DNA from: Nitrososphaerota archaeon
Lineage (GTDB): Archaea > Thermoproteota > Nitrososphaeria > Nitrososphaerales > CADDZS01
DNA length: 64,000 bases
Assembly: GCA_021325255.1 (NCBI GenBank)
Contig: JAJPHP010000067.1
Coordinates: 83,657-147,656, forward strand
Reading direction: 5' to 3'
Shown: positions 26,671 through 35,506 of the stretch, one piece after another
Numbering within the stretch: the stretch's first letter is position 1
Layout: every line of letters begins with the position of its first letter
Made by a program: the position numbers and the translations under genes
The notes under the pieces: generated by a model
Seen by the model: the letters and a program-made list of their open reading frames with translations, nothing else
Database searches by the model: none
Told to the model about the DNA's origin: nothing

Positions 26671-27309
26671 TTGGTAGTTTGGCTTTCCTGCCAGGAGGAT
26701 TTCGCCGTAGTAGGTGATAAAGTTGCAAATGAAGGAGCAGTCGTAGTCTATCCGACTGACACGGTTTATGGACTGGGAGCAAGCCCATACTTAGACAATG
26801 CTGTCAAAAAATGTTTTGAAATTAAATCGAGGGAAGAGGGCAAGCCGATGCCTGTCCTCTTTAGAGGGGTTGAGGATGCACAAAGAATTGTAGTGATGGA
26901 CGAGAAGGCGCGACTCCTGGCCTCGACGTACTGGCCAGGGAAGCTCACCCTCGTACTCCCGGTCGCAAAAACCAGTAGAATAAGTAGGCAACTGCTGAAT
27001 GTCTCTGGTTATCTTGCAGCGAGGGTTCCGAATCACCGTTGTGCGCTCAGGCTGATCAAGGCATGTGGAGGGGCCCTTATCGGAACCAGTGCGAATGTTT
27101 CGGGAAGACCATCAATTACTGACCCGGAGGATCCCGAACTCTTTAGAATTGCAAGAAAGGCCGATTTCTTCATCAAAGGGCGTTCTGGGGATCTAGGATC
27201 CAAGGCATCGACAGTTATTGCTTTCTCGGAAGATAGGACCAAAGAAATTACTGTTCTCAGAGAAGGGGCAATCCCTTCGAAGGAGATCTTCGCACTACTT
27301 GGAGACTAG
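26671..27309 (+). CDS. sua5: Threonylcarbamoyl-AMP synthase (Sua5/YrdC family)
   Basis: The product makes threonylcarbamoyl-AMP from threonine, bicarbonate and ATP, the first step of t6A tRNA modification; KEOPS performs the second. Conserved elements are VVVYPTDTVYGLGAS, KSREEGKPMPVLF, WPGKLTLVLP, RVPNH and GTSANVSGRP. At 212 residues it is the YrdC-only form without the extra Sua5 domain. The start is TTG. Its 3' end overlaps that of cgi121, another t6A gene, by 15 bases on the opposite strand. Confidence 0.9.
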   Translation: MVVWLSCQEDFAVVGDKVANEGAVVVYPTDTVYGLGASPYLDNAVKKCFEIKSREEGKPMPVLFRGVEDAQRIVVMDEKARLLASTYWPGKLTLVLPVAKTSRISRQLLNVSGYLAARVPNHRCALRLIKACGGALIGTSANVSGRPSITDPEDPELFRIARKADFFIKGRSGDLGSKASTVIAFSEDRTKEITVLREGAIPSKEIFALLGD

Positions 27310-27855
27310 CAGCAGGGAAGCCCGTTCGATAAGTAGCGCCAAGATATTTGATTCACTTGCTACTTCGGGAGGAAGGGTTGGATCAAAGGAACTAAGATAG
27401 TATTGTATCTTTGTGGTATTCGGATCAAGGAGCTTGTCATTTCGAACCGCACGCTCACCGATTGAGTTCTGAACGAATTTGATCGTTGAATTGATCTCTG
27501 GCTCCGAAGGCGCCAGTCCAAATGCTGCAATGCTTGAAGCATTACGTATTCCCGACGCTGTCGTCGCCTCGTCAATCTGACTTTGGCATGTCAGACGCAT
27601 AAGCAAATCTATAGATCTCTTTTTTGCGAAAACAAGACCTCTTTGCCAGCAATCTAGTGCCTGAGTCATCACTCGGTCGAGGTGTTTACACCCCAGAATC
27701 ATTGTCGGAGTACATATCACGGTGACTTCCGGAAGACTCTTTGCCAAAGTACTAAGATCCAATTTCTTTCCGATATCCCAAGCCGCGCAAAACCCAAGAT
27801 ACTCTCTGTCGGAGCCTTGCTTTGACGAGATCTTCCAAATCACGTTTCTATTCAT
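27295..27855 (-). CDS. cgi121: KEOPS subunit Cgi121
   Basis: The segment CKHLDRVMTQALDCWQRG with the following SIDLLMRLTCQSQIDEAT matches the Cgi121 core (helix pair, then L-R-x-x-x-x-x-Q-I). Cgi121 binds Bud32 and recruits the tRNA acceptor end to KEOPS. Sequence identity in this family is low, so the call rests on the motif, the 186-residue size and the tail-to-tail position with sua5. Confidence 0.75.
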   Translation of the reverse strand: MNRNVIWKISSKQGSDREYLGFCAAWDIGKKLDLSTLAKSLPEVTVICTPTMILGCKHLDRVMTQALDCWQRGLVFAKKRSIDLLMRLTCQSQIDEATTASGIRNASSIAAFGLAPSEPEINSTIKFVQNSIGERAVRNDKLLDPNTTKIQYYLSSFDPTLPPEVASESNILALLIERASLLLVSK

Positions 27856-27921
27856 TTTCCTATCTTGGTCGTTTCGGAGAGGACTCGATTAGATAATTCC
27901 TTGCAATCGAAGCAGCACATT

Positions 27922-28515
27922 TCAACGCGGGTTGTCAGTACCAGACTTAAAAAAACCATTCAAAGCTTTCAGCCGCTTCAGGTATTTTGGGGGGATGTTT
28001 GTACGCCGAAGCAGAGCGGAGCCGCCGTCCTTTTTCTTTGAGGAAATGGATTGTATTGCTTCGAGCAGTTCCCAAGGAAAGATTATCCAAGCACTCGTAC
28101 TGGCCACGTAGTAGTCAGGCATGACCTTCGTCCATGGTTTGATGTACAACGTAGCGATAGTCACCTTTCGGGGCTTTTTCGACGCAAGGTATTTCTTTAA
28201 CTCAATCAAGCTTCCGCCAGTATCTGCGACGTCGTCAACAAGCAGAACTCTCTGCCCTTTCAATTCCCCCGAAATCTTTTGCGTTATGACGGGCTTCTTC
28301 CTTGTTGTTCCAAGGTCAGTGTAATACTCACAGCGGGTGATGAATACCCTCTGAACGGCAAGCAGGTCAGACATTATCCTAGCTAGAGCAAGCCCGCCCC
28401 TCGATACGCCCACTAGAGTATCATATTGTCCCCCATCATCATATCTCTTCAACCTCTCGGCGAGAGAGATGCTCTGAGAGTAGATTTTGTCCCAGCTTGG
28501 CGATATAAATTTCAT
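27922..28515 (-). CDS. Purine phosphoribosyltransferase-like protein
   Basis: A type I phosphoribosyltransferase fold is indicated by the PRPP loop VLLVDDVADTGGSL and the upstream VGVSRGGLALARIM (PPi loop). At 197 residues it resembles archaeal xanthine/hypoxanthine-guanine phosphoribosyltransferases that salvage purine bases; the exact base is not determinable. It is the last of a co-directional run from S17e through SerK and the ubiquitin-like gene, 20 bases after the latter. Confidence 0.8.
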   Translation of the reverse strand: MKFISPSWDKIYSQSISLAERLKRYDDGGQYDTLVGVSRGGLALARIMSDLLAVQRVFITRCEYYTDLGTTRKKPVITQKISGELKGQRVLLVDDVADTGGSLIELKKYLASKKPRKVTIATLYIKPWTKVMPDYYVASTSAWIIFPWELLEAIQSISSKKKDGGSALLRRTNIPPKYLKRLKALNGFFKSGTDNPR

Positions 28516-28535
28516 TTGCCTCCTATTCCCTCTTT

Positions 28536-28817
28536 TCAGCCGCCATGGAACATTGGAATAAAGACTACTTTGTCTTCGCTTGTAACAACAGTTTCAAGGT
28601 CCGATAGAGCGTTTGCTTCCACGCCGTTGATCAGTACCAGTATGCTATCTCGCCTAAGCTGAATTCCGTATTCCTCGCCCAGTTCAGACAACACTTGCCT
28701 GAGGGTCTTCGGGGTTTGAATTTGGACCGAATCAAGAACGCTTCCGCTTGGGAGTCTGCCCAAGTTCCCAATGATTTTGATTTGAGTAAATCCGTGAGAT
28801 GCGGGGGTGGCTTCCAT
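28536..28817 (-). CDS. Ubiquitin-like small modifier / sulfur carrier (MoaD/ThiS/SAMP-like)
   Basis: The protein has a beta-grasp pattern (IKIIGNLGRLPSG, TLRQVLSELGEEYGI, ILVLINGVEANAL, DKVVFIPMFHGG) and ends exactly in the Gly-Gly needed for C-terminal adenylation and thiocarboxylation. Such proteins carry sulfur for molybdopterin, thiolated tRNA or cysteine, or modify proteins as archaeal SAMPs. ATG at 28817 gives 93 residues and begins five bases after the SerK-like stop; upstream ATGs would overlap that gene. Pairing with a SerK homologue suggests a link to cysteine or phosphoserine metabolism. Confidence 0.8.
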   Translation of the reverse strand: MEATPASHGFTQIKIIGNLGRLPSGSVLDSVQIQTPKTLRQVLSELGEEYGIQLRRDSILVLINGVEANALSDLETVVTSEDKVVFIPMFHGG

Positions 28818-28821
28818 TTCA

Positions 28822-29775
28822 TCAGACTCTCTTGCGGAAGATGGCGAGCGGTTCCCCATATTGTCTTCCTTCATACCAAAGGTTACGACTTGAAATTTCA
28901 ACCTTACTCAACTTAATGATCTCCCTTAGGGCCTTGATGCAATCCTCTCTTGTCGAGCTCTTCAGCGCCTTTATCGGAAAATAGACGCCCATTGGCCGAA
29001 CAGGCACGGTATGCCTGGTCGTCTTGAAGGGGAATACTTTGCTGCTTTTTGCTGCGCTCAAAACATCCACTTTTGAGATTGGAAGTGGATATAGCAAGTA
29101 GACTGACTCGGAGGAAAAAATCCGTCTCTCCTCATTTGCAGAGGCAAATCTGATTTGAAGGTTGTATTTTGTGCAAAGCTTGTCAAATTTCTTGATTTGT
29201 TGGTAGGCAGAGAATATCGAAGAGGCAACGCAACAATCATCCGTGCCTTTATTCGCCAGCCGCTGTACATAAGACTCTCTTGAAGAAAGGAGAGCAATCC
29301 TTGAACGTCGAGACTCGACAAGAGATATTGCCTCGCGAAAGTTAGAGCATTGTTCCATCTTGAATTCTTTTACAGTGCGCTTCACAAAGCCTCTGCTTGG
29401 AGCGATGACGTATCTCAACCAACGCTCTAATTTTACAGAATCGGAGAGATAATCACAATCTGCGCACATTGCAAATTTTGCACCGAGTGCCCTCAAAGCG
29501 GCCAGCCTATGCATGCCATCTAGTGCTACGAGCGTCCTGGCATCAACAATCAGCGGGTCGCGCTGGTATCCTGTCCGTCGCATGTCCTCTTTCAGGGTCT
29601 TGAGGAGGTCCGGAATCACCTCCTCGTGTGGTCTAATTTGCTTAAGAGGATGGATAGAGAGACGAATATTTCCGACGTTGTCCCCAAGACGTAGAATCAA
29701 GGACTGGTTATGACGACCAAAAATTTTGTTCCACTTGGCTTTCAAGTTTGGTTTCCCAAACTCGTTCAATACCAC
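28822..29775 (-). CDS. ParB/sulfiredoxin-fold protein, SerK (free serine kinase)-like
   Basis: The N-terminal region has the ParB/Srx pattern: the strand before PHEEVIPDLLKTL, then DPLIVDARTLVALDGMHRLAALRALGAK with the signature DGMHR (usually DGHHR). In Thermococcus the SerK branch of this fold phosphorylates free serine with ADP, giving O-phosphoserine for cysteine synthesis. The C-terminal half (FPFKTTRHTVPVRPMGVYFP) carries the conserved substrate region of that branch. GTG at 29775 starts a 317-residue product. It is directly followed by the ubiquitin-like gene. Kinase activity is inferred from family. Confidence 0.65.
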   Translation of the reverse strand: MVLNEFGKPNLKAKWNKIFGRHNQSLILRLGDNVGNIRLSIHPLKQIRPHEEVIPDLLKTLKEDMRRTGYQRDPLIVDARTLVALDGMHRLAALRALGAKFAMCADCDYLSDSVKLERWLRYVIAPSRGFVKRTVKEFKMEQCSNFREAISLVESRRSRIALLSSRESYVQRLANKGTDDCCVASSIFSAYQQIKKFDKLCTKYNLQIRFASANEERRIFSSESVYLLYPLPISKVDVLSAAKSSKVFPFKTTRHTVPVRPMGVYFPIKALKSSTREDCIKALREIIKLSKVEISSRNLWYEGRQYGEPLAIFRKRV

Positions 29776-29814
29776 GATTGGCGACTGATGAGAAAAAGCA
29801 CACTAGTGCCAGCC

Positions 29815-30180
29815 TTATGGCGCACTTTGCTGGATCTGTTCGCCAGCAGAGGATGTATCACGCACGCTCGACTCAGCGGGCGCGGTTTCTTGAGGGTGAG
29901 CCTCCGAAGCTTCAGATTCGGTAATCTGAATCGCTTCCGTTTCTTCTCCCTGTTCTTCAGCTTCGCCCCTTGCTATTTTCGGCGACCTTTCTTTCATAAT
30001 CACAGTTATTGCACCAGCTATCTGATTTCTGAGGGCACGGTTTCGAATAATCAGAACCTTTTCGACTGCCTCTTTGTTCGAAGAGAAATCGGTTGTGAAA
30101 AGTGCAGAGTGCTTGTTTACAAGATCCTCTGCAAGTTTCCTAGTTTTGTTCAAATTGAAATCACTTTTTCGCATGTACAC
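29815..30180 (-). CDS. rps17e: 30S ribosomal protein S17e with long acidic tail
   Basis: Residues about 1-68 are S17e: KTRKLAEDLVNKHSALFTTD, FSSNKEAVEKV and RNRALRNQIAGAIT. The family is normally about 65 residues. Here about 50 more residues rich in Glu, Ala, Ser and Gln follow, similar to the tail on S3Ae in this window. S17e is specific to archaea and eukaryotes. It starts the run of minus-strand genes leading to SerK. Confidence 0.88.
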   Translation of the reverse strand: MYMRKSDFNLNKTRKLAEDLVNKHSALFTTDFSSNKEAVEKVLIIRNRALRNQIAGAITVIMKERSPKIARGEAEEQGEETEAIQITESEASEAHPQETAPAESSVRDTSSAGEQIQQSAP

Positions 30181-30251
30181 CTGTTGTGTGATTGATCCCG
30201 CTTGCTTGAATTTTTGAAAGAGATCAAAAAGTTATTTATCCAATACCTTAA

Positions 30252-31028
30252 TCAGTTTTGCGTCGCCAGATATTTGCGAGCATTTTCATCATTTTGCTCA
30301 TTGACTTGAGCAAAAGTCTTGCCAAGAATTCTGCCCATTCCAAAGATCACACTCGAAATGGCGAAAGGACTGGCAACAAACCCGTTCCATACTGAACTAA
30401 GTGGAAGCGGTGAATCTGTCTCAGCCAAAACAAGAGAATGATCTGCAGCTTTCAGCAACGACTGCACTCGCTTTGAGTAAAGTATTGGAAGCCCAAAAGA
30501 AACGTAGTACCCCATCCCCTGTATTCTTTTCAATTCGGGAAGATCTCCAGCAAACCAGTGGAAGAGCAGGCGGCTCCTGTTAAGAGAGAAGGTTGAAATT
30601 ATTTCTAAGCATCTGTCGAGAGAATCGCGAGAGTGGATAGTAACTGAAATGTTGCGCGTTTCGACAAGTTCAAGTTGCCTTGCGAACAAGTATTCCTGCA
30701 TGTCCGTTCCCCCATACTTGGGATCTAGACCGATCTCACCCAACCCACTGGCTTCTTGAAGAAGATTCTCGATCCTTTTGAGCTTGGGCTCCCAGTACTC
30801 TTCTTTCTCTGCCTTGATATCTTGGTTCAAAATTTGAGGATGTATCCCGACAAAAGCAACTAAATGCGGATCCGACAGACTCATCGAGAGGTTACGGACA
30901 GAGGAATACTCGTCGACAGAATTTGAAAAGACTACGAAGTCTGACTTTTCGCCATCGAGGCTTCGATACGATTTTACAAAATCAGTCATGCGAGCATCGT
31001 CTAGATGGGCATGACAATCAGTTACCAA
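30252..31028 (-). CDS. TatD-family metal-dependent hydrolase / deoxyribonuclease
   Basis: This amidohydrolase-type TIM barrel begins with DCHAHLDD (first metal pair). It continues with LGEIGLDPKYGG, the metal ligand in VTIHSRDSLDR, FHWFAGDL and LAETDSPLPLS, the usual order of TatD motifs. Family members act as 3'-5' DNases in repair. At 258 residues it is full length. No operon partner is evident beyond S17e, 71 bases downstream. Confidence 0.85.
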   Translation of the reverse strand: MVTDCHAHLDDARMTDFVKSYRSLDGEKSDFVVFSNSVDEYSSVRNLSMSLSDPHLVAFVGIHPQILNQDIKAEKEEYWEPKLKRIENLLQEASGLGEIGLDPKYGGTDMQEYLFARQLELVETRNISVTIHSRDSLDRCLEIISTFSLNRSRLLFHWFAGDLPELKRIQGMGYYVSFGLPILYSKRVQSLLKAADHSLVLAETDSPLPLSSVWNGFVASPFAISSVIFGMGRILGKTFAQVNEQNDENARKYLATQN

Positions 31029-31157
31029 TTTGTTCGGTTATTAGCTCCAATTGCGCGAGATTATCTCCCAAGATCTTACTGACCTTATTTATGGCGAACC
31101 CAATGCGGGAAGAAAAGAAGATTGACTAGCTAAAAACAGAAGACGGAGTGAAATAAT

Positions 31158-33911
31158 TCACATTTCTCTCTTTTCTTCGGCCCGCTTCTTGTACTCGTCC
31201 GAGCGCGAGATCAGTTTCGATATCGCCTCGTTCTTTTCTGGGTGAGAGGCGAGTGCGGCCTTGGCGACGTCCCAGAAGTCCTTCCCGGATATGATTTTCA
31301 AGCCCTGCCTTTCGAAAAACAGTCTGTCTTCTTCGACCACTATTGCATAATTTGCTTCAGGAATAATTATCGTATCGACCCCTTCGGTGTTGAGTGCGGC
31401 AACGAACTTTCCCATGCCTTTGAAATCGAGCCCACCTACCTGAACAAGCTCGCCCTTCGGGGTAACCCCTCCAGTAATCACTACGTTGGGCAGGACCGGT
31501 TCCCTCGCCGCAACGCTGTACTGTGCCAGAGTGATGGCGGCCCCGGCGCTCGGCCCTTGGATGACCTGTGAATCCATTCCTTTGGCGAAAGTGATAAAGT
31601 CCACGAAGAACTCGTAGTCACGTATCGCCCAGTCGCTCTGCTCGTTGAGGAAAACTCTCGCGTGTTCCGCGCTGGCCTTTACCGATTTGGCAACCTCGCT
31701 CCCTATGACCATGGATCTCCCCCTTTTTCCGTAGGGGTTGCAGACGCATTCAATCACGGCCACTGCGCCCTCTGAAGCGATTGAACCACTGTCGCTTGGA
31801 TTGGACAGCGCAGCAAGACCGTAAACCTTGCCGATCGTGGGGTCCGGTTTCGGTCCGCGTAGGGCGAGGGTTATCCTCTGTATTTCTTCTATCTTCTCGT
31901 CCTTTGACATCTCCACCGCCGCCTTAAAGTGAGTAAGGGAGAGCTTGTATGTCTCAGGCGTGATTGACTTGATCGCCTCAGGTATCTTGTCGCTCAACAG
32001 ATTCACTTGAGGCGAGAATCCCAGATTTGCCCCAAGTCTGTTTAGGTCATCCTCATAGATATGCCTGATTTTCTTGAGCTTTGCTCCGTCGACGTTTTCG
32101 TTTACCTGAGATAGCTTGAAGACCGCGTTGAGTTCCTTCACCCTGAGTTCTATAGCGTCCGAGATCAGGCGCTCGATTCTCGCTGGGGTGAAGGTCCGCT
32201 TGCCGAAGAGCTCGATGATCGACTCGGGCGACACACTGGAATCAAGGAATGTTTCGCACCTGTCGAGGTGCACCTTCACAATCTCCATTCTCTCCCTGTC
32301 GTTCCTTGGCGGGGGAATCTCGACAATCCTGTCAAAGCGACCTGCACGGAGAAAGGCCTCGTCTACCAGGTGAAGTTTGTTGGTGGTGGCAATCACGACA
32401 ACGCCCTCTAGAGGCTTCAATCCACCCATTTCGGAAAGCAGCGTGGTAACAGCACCGAGGCTTCCTCCCATATCGCGCTTAAGAGTCAGCGAGTCGACCT
32501 CGTCAATTATGATGATGGAAGGCGCATTCTTTCGAGCCTCGTCAAACACATCGGTGATGATCTTCTCTGTCTGTCCATGGTAAGGCTTTATGATCTGGGA
32601 TCCTCTTACCATGTAGATGGTGGCGTCAAGCTCGCCGGCTATTGCTTGAGCAAGCCAAGTTTTGCCGCACCCTGGATGTCCATGGAGCAAGACGCCGTGT
32701 ATGGGGCTTGCCCCGACCCGCCTTGCTTGCTCGGGGTCAAGAGAGATCTCGATGTCCTTTAGCATCTGCTCCTTTATTCCCGAGAGTCCACCGACTTGAT
32801 CAAGAGTGATCTTTGGCCTTATCTTCGTAACAATGTGCCTAATATCTTCGCTTCTGCGGTCCTCATTGTACTCCTTGAGCTGCCTAATCTCTCTGAAATC
32901 GTCCAGCGTTATTTGAATTGCTTGCCTGTCCTTGTTCAGAGCACTCGAAAAGCGCCTCACGTACGAGGACCTGACCTTTTTTGTCTTCTTTTCAATCACG
33001 ATTTGGAAGGCGTTAGTGATGTCTGCCGGCGTGATTGATGAGTGACCGAGCGCCCTGACCTTGCCCTCGATTGTCTTTAGGACATCGTTTGCGTTGAGGT
33101 GCCTGAGATTGAACTTCTGAATGTTTCGCTCAGCAATAGATATCAGAACGTTGCGATCGACTTCGCTGTCCAAGTCGATTGTCCCAGAACTGCCCCTCCT
33201 GCGCACGGCCTCGAGCATTGATCCGAATTCGTTTGAAGCGAAAATCAGAATGCACTTCTGATCTTGGTTTATCAGCTCGTTTACCTTCTCCAGCAGCGTG
33301 GTCTGTACGCTCATGTAGGCCTGCATTCCGCTGTCACCGGATTTTCCTTCGTCCTGGTGCTGGGTGAAGCTGTGGGCTTCGTCTATGAACAGAATCGTTG
33401 GTCGAGAGAAAGCCTGGTCAAATGCCCTTGCGAGCCTCTTTTCCGATTCTCCGAGCCACTTTTCATAGATCTTGTGTGGAGATAACGAGCTTGCGAAGAC
33501 TGGTACGCCTCTGGTCTTCCCCTGCTCAAATGCCTCTACCATCACCGAGTGTACGAGAGACGTCTTGCCCATCCCGCTTGATCCCTTTATTATGAAGACC
33601 TTTGGAGGAGGAGCGGGGCAGATACTCTTGAACTCCTCGTCTTCAAAAATCCAGTAATGAACCGAAGAGAGCACCTCATCAACGATGTCTCTGCATCCGA
33701 CAAACTCTTCAGCGCTCTTTCTGAAAGGAGATACGGTATTTTCGGCTTCCGACATCTGCTGATGTACCAGGCGCCTGGAAGGCCTTTGGTGCTTTCTCGA
33801 GTCCATCCACTTTACGTAATCGTTGTCGGTAGCCATCAGCATCGGGTGGTAGAAGAGCCTGAGTAGCTTCCACCGCTTCCACCACTTTTCGTTACGCTTC
33901 TCGGAATCCAT
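31158..33911 (-). CDS. Tandem AAA+ ATPase fused to a Lon (S16) protease domain
   Basis: From ATG 33911 the product is 917 residues. The first AAA domain has Walker A GSSGMGKT (110-117) and Walker B ILFIDEAH (173-180). The second has Walker A GHPGCGKT (411-418), Walker B IIIIDEVD (466-473) and an Arg finger segment (AFLRAGRFDR), much like Cdc48/VCP D2. Residues about 690-890 are a Lon proteolytic domain with Ser788 in QGPSAGA and Lys831 in GGLDFKGMGK, 43 residues apart, the same spacing as the E. coli Lon dyad (Ser679/Lys722). Typical archaeal LonB has one AAA module plus its own membrane helices; here two AAA modules and no helices. The expected role is ATP-driven proteolysis. A membrane protein is encoded just upstream. 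Confidence 0.88.
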   Translation of the reverse strand: MDSEKRNEKWWKRWKLLRLFYHPMLMATDNDYVKWMDSRKHQRPSRRLVHQQMSEAENTVSPFRKSAEEFVGCRDIVDEVLSSVHYWIFEDEEFKSICPAPPPKVFIIKGSSGMGKTSLVHSVMVEAFEQGKTRGVPVFASSLSPHKIYEKWLGESEKRLARAFDQAFSRPTILFIDEAHSFTQHQDEGKSGDSGMQAYMSVQTTLLEKVNELINQDQKCILIFASNEFGSMLEAVRRRGSSGTIDLDSEVDRNVLISIAERNIQKFNLRHLNANDVLKTIEGKVRALGHSSITPADITNAFQIVIEKKTKKVRSSYVRRFSSALNKDRQAIQITLDDFREIRQLKEYNEDRRSEDIRHIVTKIRPKITLDQVGGLSGIKEQMLKDIEISLDPEQARRVGASPIHGVLLHGHPGCGKTWLAQAIAGELDATIYMVRGSQIIKPYHGQTEKIITDVFDEARKNAPSIIIIDEVDSLTLKRDMGGSLGAVTTLLSEMGGLKPLEGVVVIATTNKLHLVDEAFLRAGRFDRIVEIPPPRNDRERMEIVKVHLDRCETFLDSSVSPESIIELFGKRTFTPARIERLISDAIELRVKELNAVFKLSQVNENVDGAKLKKIRHIYEDDLNRLGANLGFSPQVNLLSDKIPEAIKSITPETYKLSLTHFKAAVEMSKDEKIEEIQRITLALRGPKPDPTIGKVYGLAALSNPSDSGSIASEGAVAVIECVCNPYGKRGRSMVIGSEVAKSVKASAEHARVFLNEQSDWAIRDYEFFVDFITFAKGMDSQVIQGPSAGAAITLAQYSVAAREPVLPNVVITGGVTPKGELVQVGGLDFKGMGKFVAALNTEGVDTIIIPEANYAIVVEEDRLFFERQGLKIISGKDFWDVAKAALASHPEKNEAISKLISRSDEYKKRAEEKREM

Positions 33912-33933
33912 GACGGACAACGGTGTTGCTCTA

Positions 33934-34680
33934 TCACCCAGACCTTCTTCCAACGTATCGCCAAAGAAAGTTGAAGAGAGCGAAACTAGCCACGTACGCA
34001 ACGATGATACCGAGTACGACCAGCAGACCAAGAACAACCGCCCCCATGAAAAGCAAAAAGAAAACACCAAGGTACGAGATTCTTGAGTGGAACAGTAGAC
34101 CGAGAGCAATGAGAAATATTCCGAGCGCTGAAACGATGATGATACCCGAGTCAAAATTGAGTGAAGGGGCCTGAATGTGAAGACCAGTCATTCCAAACAG
34201 CGGATCCCAGTTACCGCTGCTCACCGAAATGGGGCCGCTCGAATTGATCGTGAGTGACAGTAATATTGAGCCATAACTGGAAAAGTTCCTGAGCGGAGTG
34301 TCGAACGGAGAACCCTGCTTCTCAACGTATGCATAGTTCGACCCGTTTGAAGCTATCCGCAGCACAAGGCTGTAAACGGTGCTGTTCACAGGAGAAAACT
34401 GGAGCTCGGTTGTCCCAAGACCGTTGGAAAGAGCGAGCTGGTACAATCCTCCGGATACAGATACAACGCTCACGTTTGCGCTTTCAGGCGATATGACCTT
34501 TACATATTGCTGCGGCGACGTCACCACTTGGATTTGTTCGCTAGTCTGCTGGACTTGAGACTGCCCTTGCACCGCGTTTGACTGCCTGACAGTCGGCATG
34601 GACCCTAACGACGCAATAAGAATCAAAATGAAGACCATTAGAGCTAGAAGACTGCAAACCCGGTACCCGCTTGAATTCAC
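33934..34680 (-). CDS. Membrane protein with extracytoplasmic domain, upstream of the AAA-Lon gene
   Basis: This 248-residue protein has an N-terminal hydrophobic signal/anchor (about 10-28, LLALMVFILILIASLG) and a Ser/Val/Asn-rich beta-type domain (about 45-165). Two to three membrane helices follow near the C-terminus (IIIVSALGIFLIALGLL, FFLLFMGAVVLGLLVVLGIIVAYV), and it ends in basic residues. It ends 22 bases before the AAA-Lon start, so they are one transcript. I recognise no family. A membrane anchor or substrate receptor for the soluble protease is a reasonable inference. Confidence 0.65.
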   Translation of the reverse strand: MNSSGYRVCSLLALMVFILILIASLGSMPTVRQSNAVQGQSQVQQTSEQIQVVTSPQQYVKVISPESANVSVVSVSGGLYQLALSNGLGTTELQFSPVNSTVYSLVLRIASNGSNYAYVEKQGSPFDTPLRNFSSYGSILLSLTINSSGPISVSSGNWDPLFGMTGLHIQAPSLNFDSGIIIVSALGIFLIALGLLFHSRISYLGVFFLLFMGAVVLGLLVVLGIIVAYVASFALFNFLWRYVGRRSG

Positions 34681-34949
34681 GTCTACCCGCTTTCTGAAGT
34701 TGATAGGTAAAAATTACCTTTAGAAAGTACTGCACTGCTAGTGCAGAGCAGAATGCACTAAAAACTAACCTTCAATAGTTTACAGAGGATTCTTCGGAAA
34801 GCTCGCAGCGTCCCTAGGATTAGGATGAAGTCGACGAAAGATAGAAGTGACGGCGCCTTGTTCTAGCAGGACATGATCGCCGAAAGGAGTTGGTAGCTAG
34901 AAACTCTCGAACCCTTACTAGACAAAGTCTTCGCATGCGAGCAAAATTC

Positions 34950-35291
34950 CTATGTGGAAGCAATCTTCCACACAGATTTTACCGGCTCGAGTCTAGGTTG
35001 CACGATTGCATTTCTGTCTACCTTGAACTCGCTGCGGCGCACAAGAAAATCACATTCAAGGCAACGCGCAGTCACAATTCTGTCCGTTCTATAGAGTTTA
35101 GCGATTTTCCCGGTACAGTCCGGCTTCTCGCCCTTGAAGGCGGCAGGAAGGGCGTACTTCCAGAGCATGACCTCCTTAGCCTTGAATATCAGTTTCCAGC
35201 ACTTGGTGCAGTACCCGGAAACATCCGGCCCGCTTCTCATCAGACTCAGCGTCTGGTGAGTGCAATCTTTTGCCAATCCAGAAGTAAGCAT
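34950..35291 (-). CDS. Hypothetical protein with cysteine pairs (possible zinc binding)
   Basis: Two pairs, GYCTKC and RCLECDF, are separated by about 45 basic/aromatic residues, with another Cys in KPDCTGK. This could form one zinc site. The likely start is an internal ATG at 35240 (MRSGPDVSGYCTKC), giving 96 residues; the first 17 codons are otherwise unremarkable. Function is unknown. No gene is seen between it and the membrane protein start at 34680. Confidence 0.5.
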   Translation of the reverse strand: MLTSGLAKDCTHQTLSLMRSGPDVSGYCTKCWKLIFKAKEVMLWKYALPAAFKGEKPDCTGKIAKLYRTDRIVTARCLECDFLVRRSEFKVDRNAIVQPRLEPVKSVWKIAST

Positions 35292-35506
35292 TTCTGACGT
35301 ACAATTTAACCTTGTCCTTGAGGATTGGGGCGCACATTCGCTCGGCTACGGAGAGTCGCTATCCACCAAAGAAAAATTGCCGCTTCCGAGCGGGCTGCGA
35401 ATCAGATCTGATTGCCCAGGCTTAGAAAAACTTGATTGGACCAGTAGAGCGACGTTTTCGAGAGCAATTTCATCAATAAGGCTCATCGTGTTGAATTCGG
35501 AAGGAA

